DNA from: Erythrocercus mccallii | Lineage: Eukaryota; Chordata; Aves; Passeriformes; Dicruridae | Direction: 5' to 3' | Assembly: GCA_013397435.1 (NCBI GenBank) | Contig: VZRG01000774.1 | Span: 124,001-188,000, forward strand | DNA: 64,000 nt | Translations under genes and position numbers: made by a program | The notes under the pieces: generated by a model | The model's database searches: none | Told to the model about the DNA's origin: nothing | The model's input: only the letters and a program-made list of their open reading frames with translations | Shown: piece by piece, positions 62,876-64,000 of the stretch | Layout: every line of letters begins with the position of its first letter | Numbering within the stretch: the stretch's first letter is position 1

Positions 62876-63772
62876 CTCTTGCGTCTGGCTACATCTTATG
62901 TGTAACTCCCATTTGGGTAGGTGCAAACAGTATTTTATTGGAAATTAGACTTCTCTGGTTTTGAAACTAGCATGGCCAGAGTGTTCAGTCACAGCTTCAA
63001 AATGCACAGAGCAGAATATGACTAGCAAATTATTAAAATGCAATATTTACCTCTGAATCTCTCAGATCTCTGTTCTGCTACCACACCCATCAGTTATGCA
63101 TACTCTATTAATTTTTGCACTTTTGTTTCTCAAAGTCCTACAGGTCTCTCTCTCCATTCCCTAGAGTGCTCATTACACCTTAAAGCTGTACTACATATTA
63201 TTAATCTTAGCAAAAGCCAAGCCTCATGTAGTAACTCTTTCCAGCTTCACCTCAGCTACTACCCGTCTACACATCCAGTTTAAACATTATGTTAAGTTAC
63301 CCCATACTTCATGAATTTCCTCAACACTGACTCAAACTAGCTGAAGAACTCAAGGGTATCGTACAAGCAATAATCTCATATCACTCTGGCACTCCCAGGG
63401 AACTTGCAGAATGTTGCAGTGCCCCACCACACTGAATATGCTTACACTGATCAGCTCCCATTTGGCTTCAGACCAAACATTATCATGTGGAAGTGTACTA
63501 CCTCATTGTCTCAATAAAAACTGCACATTTGAGTCTCAAATAGAAAGAAGATTAGGTGTAAGTAACAGATAAGAGAAATCCAAGCAACCTCATTTGTGTG
63601 TAAGAGACTTTGAAGACTATAAGCTCCTTCAAAATGTGCAAGCAATTTGTTCTCTGTTAAGCCTGACAGAAATCCTTCCACCTGGGCAGGCCTCATTAGC
63701 CCATCACCACACATACCACAGCACATGATGATCACATTCTTGTGAGAAGAAAGAGAATAAGAATCCCCTTAC

Positions 63773-63887
63773 TTTTTACTTGTTGTTCAGGTGCTTTGAT
63801 ATGTGTCACCATCCCTGGCATGTTGACACTGTTCCTGTGCAGGTATTTCAGAAAGACATCAGCATTCCTGCGAGCCAGTGTGCAGGC
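63773..63887 (-). CDS. TRIO: TRIO exon, spectrin repeat region (about human residues 1073-1111)
   Basis: Internal exon of 115 bp encoding 38 codons plus one base. The translation begins ACTLARRNADVFLKYLHRN and ends in APEQQVK. It belongs to a late spectrin-type repeat of TRIO, a large cytoplasmic Rho GEF in which the repeats scaffold and restrain GEF1. The acceptor is tctctag before GCC; the donor is GTAAGG after phase 1. A second GT lies 7 nt upstream (CAA|GTAAAA), but using it would break the frame into the next exon, so the downstream GT is chosen. The run contains T1075, R1078 and N1080 by human numbering, a cluster mutated in human TRIO disorder with macrocephaly (established knowledge). 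This is the first TRIO exon in the window; the upstream exon is off the right edge. Confidence 0.96.
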
Positions 63888-64000
63888 CTAGAGAGTAAGA
63901 GGTACAACTTTATTTGAAGATGCACAAATACACATGCAGAAGAGATTAAAGATCTTCCTAATCTCCTTTTTGTACATTTGTCACCCTTTTCAGTTTTGGA
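63888..64000 (-). other. TRIO: TRIO intron, cut by the window edge
   Basis: The last 113 bp are intron upstream of the exon at 63773-63887; the preceding spectrin-repeat exon lies outside. Confidence 0.9.

Larger units (their letters stand above)
59061..63772 (-). other. TRIO: TRIO intron, 4.7 kb
   Basis: Unique AT-rich intron apart from an A/T-only hairpin-like tract at 62.15 kb and an old CR1 fragment at 62.65 kb. GC is modestly raised at 59.9-60.6 kb without any recognisable gene; an 87-codon plus-strand frame there lacks homology. Confidence 0.85.

Noticed and set aside
27113..63887. KALRN as the gene identity
   Set aside because: The SH3-1 and post-PH1 linker residues match TRIO, not kalirin (for example IHDFTACNSN and the EGIFNHK end).
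1..64000. tRNA, rRNA, CRISPR arrays, operons or phage genes
   Set aside because: No cloverleaf, repeat-spacer pattern or long prokaryotic-style frames; the window is eukaryotic intron-exon sequence.

Overview
This is a 64 kb piece of a vertebrate nuclear genome, most likely a bird. The coding signal is 16 short exons separated by AT-rich introns. The repeats are mainly CR1 LINE fragments, plus two solo retroviral LTRs; CR1 dominance with no Alu, B1 or L1 signal is what avian genomes look like. I cannot name the species.

All convincing coding sequence belongs to one gene on the minus strand: TRIO, the triple functional domain Rho guanine nucleotide exchange factor. Read 5' to 3' (right to left), the exons run from 63887 down to 27113, 1987 nt in all (662 codons plus one base). 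They encode the last spectrin-type repeats (63.9-51.2 kb), the linker into GEF1 (51.0 kb), the first Dbl homology domain DH1 (50.4-43.5 kb), the first PH domain (41.6-36.1 kb), a serine-rich linker (36.1-35.4 kb) and the first SH3 domain (27.4-27.1 kb). Splice phases agree at every junction, all introns are GT-AG, and no exon has an internal stop or frameshift. If the first base is placed at human residue 1073, every residue I can cross-check (R1078, N1080, D1368, R1428, P1461, H1469) lands where expected, so this segment appears to have no indels relative to human TRIO. The paralogue KALRN is excluded by the SH3 sequence.

The leftmost 27 kb is one intron (or several with no recognisable exon) leading towards the GEF2 half of TRIO, which lies outside the window. 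It contains a CpG-rich patch near 10.7-11.0 kb with a well-placed ATG and an open frame of 37 codons. That frame ends at a GT in the phase needed to splice to the exon after SH3. It is a candidate alternative first exon for a GEF2-only TRIO isoform, analogous to the known internal start in KALRN, but unproven.

Other intronic content: a roughly 950 bp CR1 ending about 20 bp from a TRIO 5' splice site (54.15 kb); two related solo LTRs about 1.15 kb apart, each with its own target-site duplication; an ancient roughly 1 kb CR1 at 31.7-32.7 kb; several short CR1 3' fragments; G-quadruplex motifs, a CTCF-like site, and AT-rich and purine simple repeats. I found no tRNA, rRNA, CRISPR array or prokaryotic feature, and no exotic new system; the window reads as an ordinary mid-gene segment with a few points worth testing.
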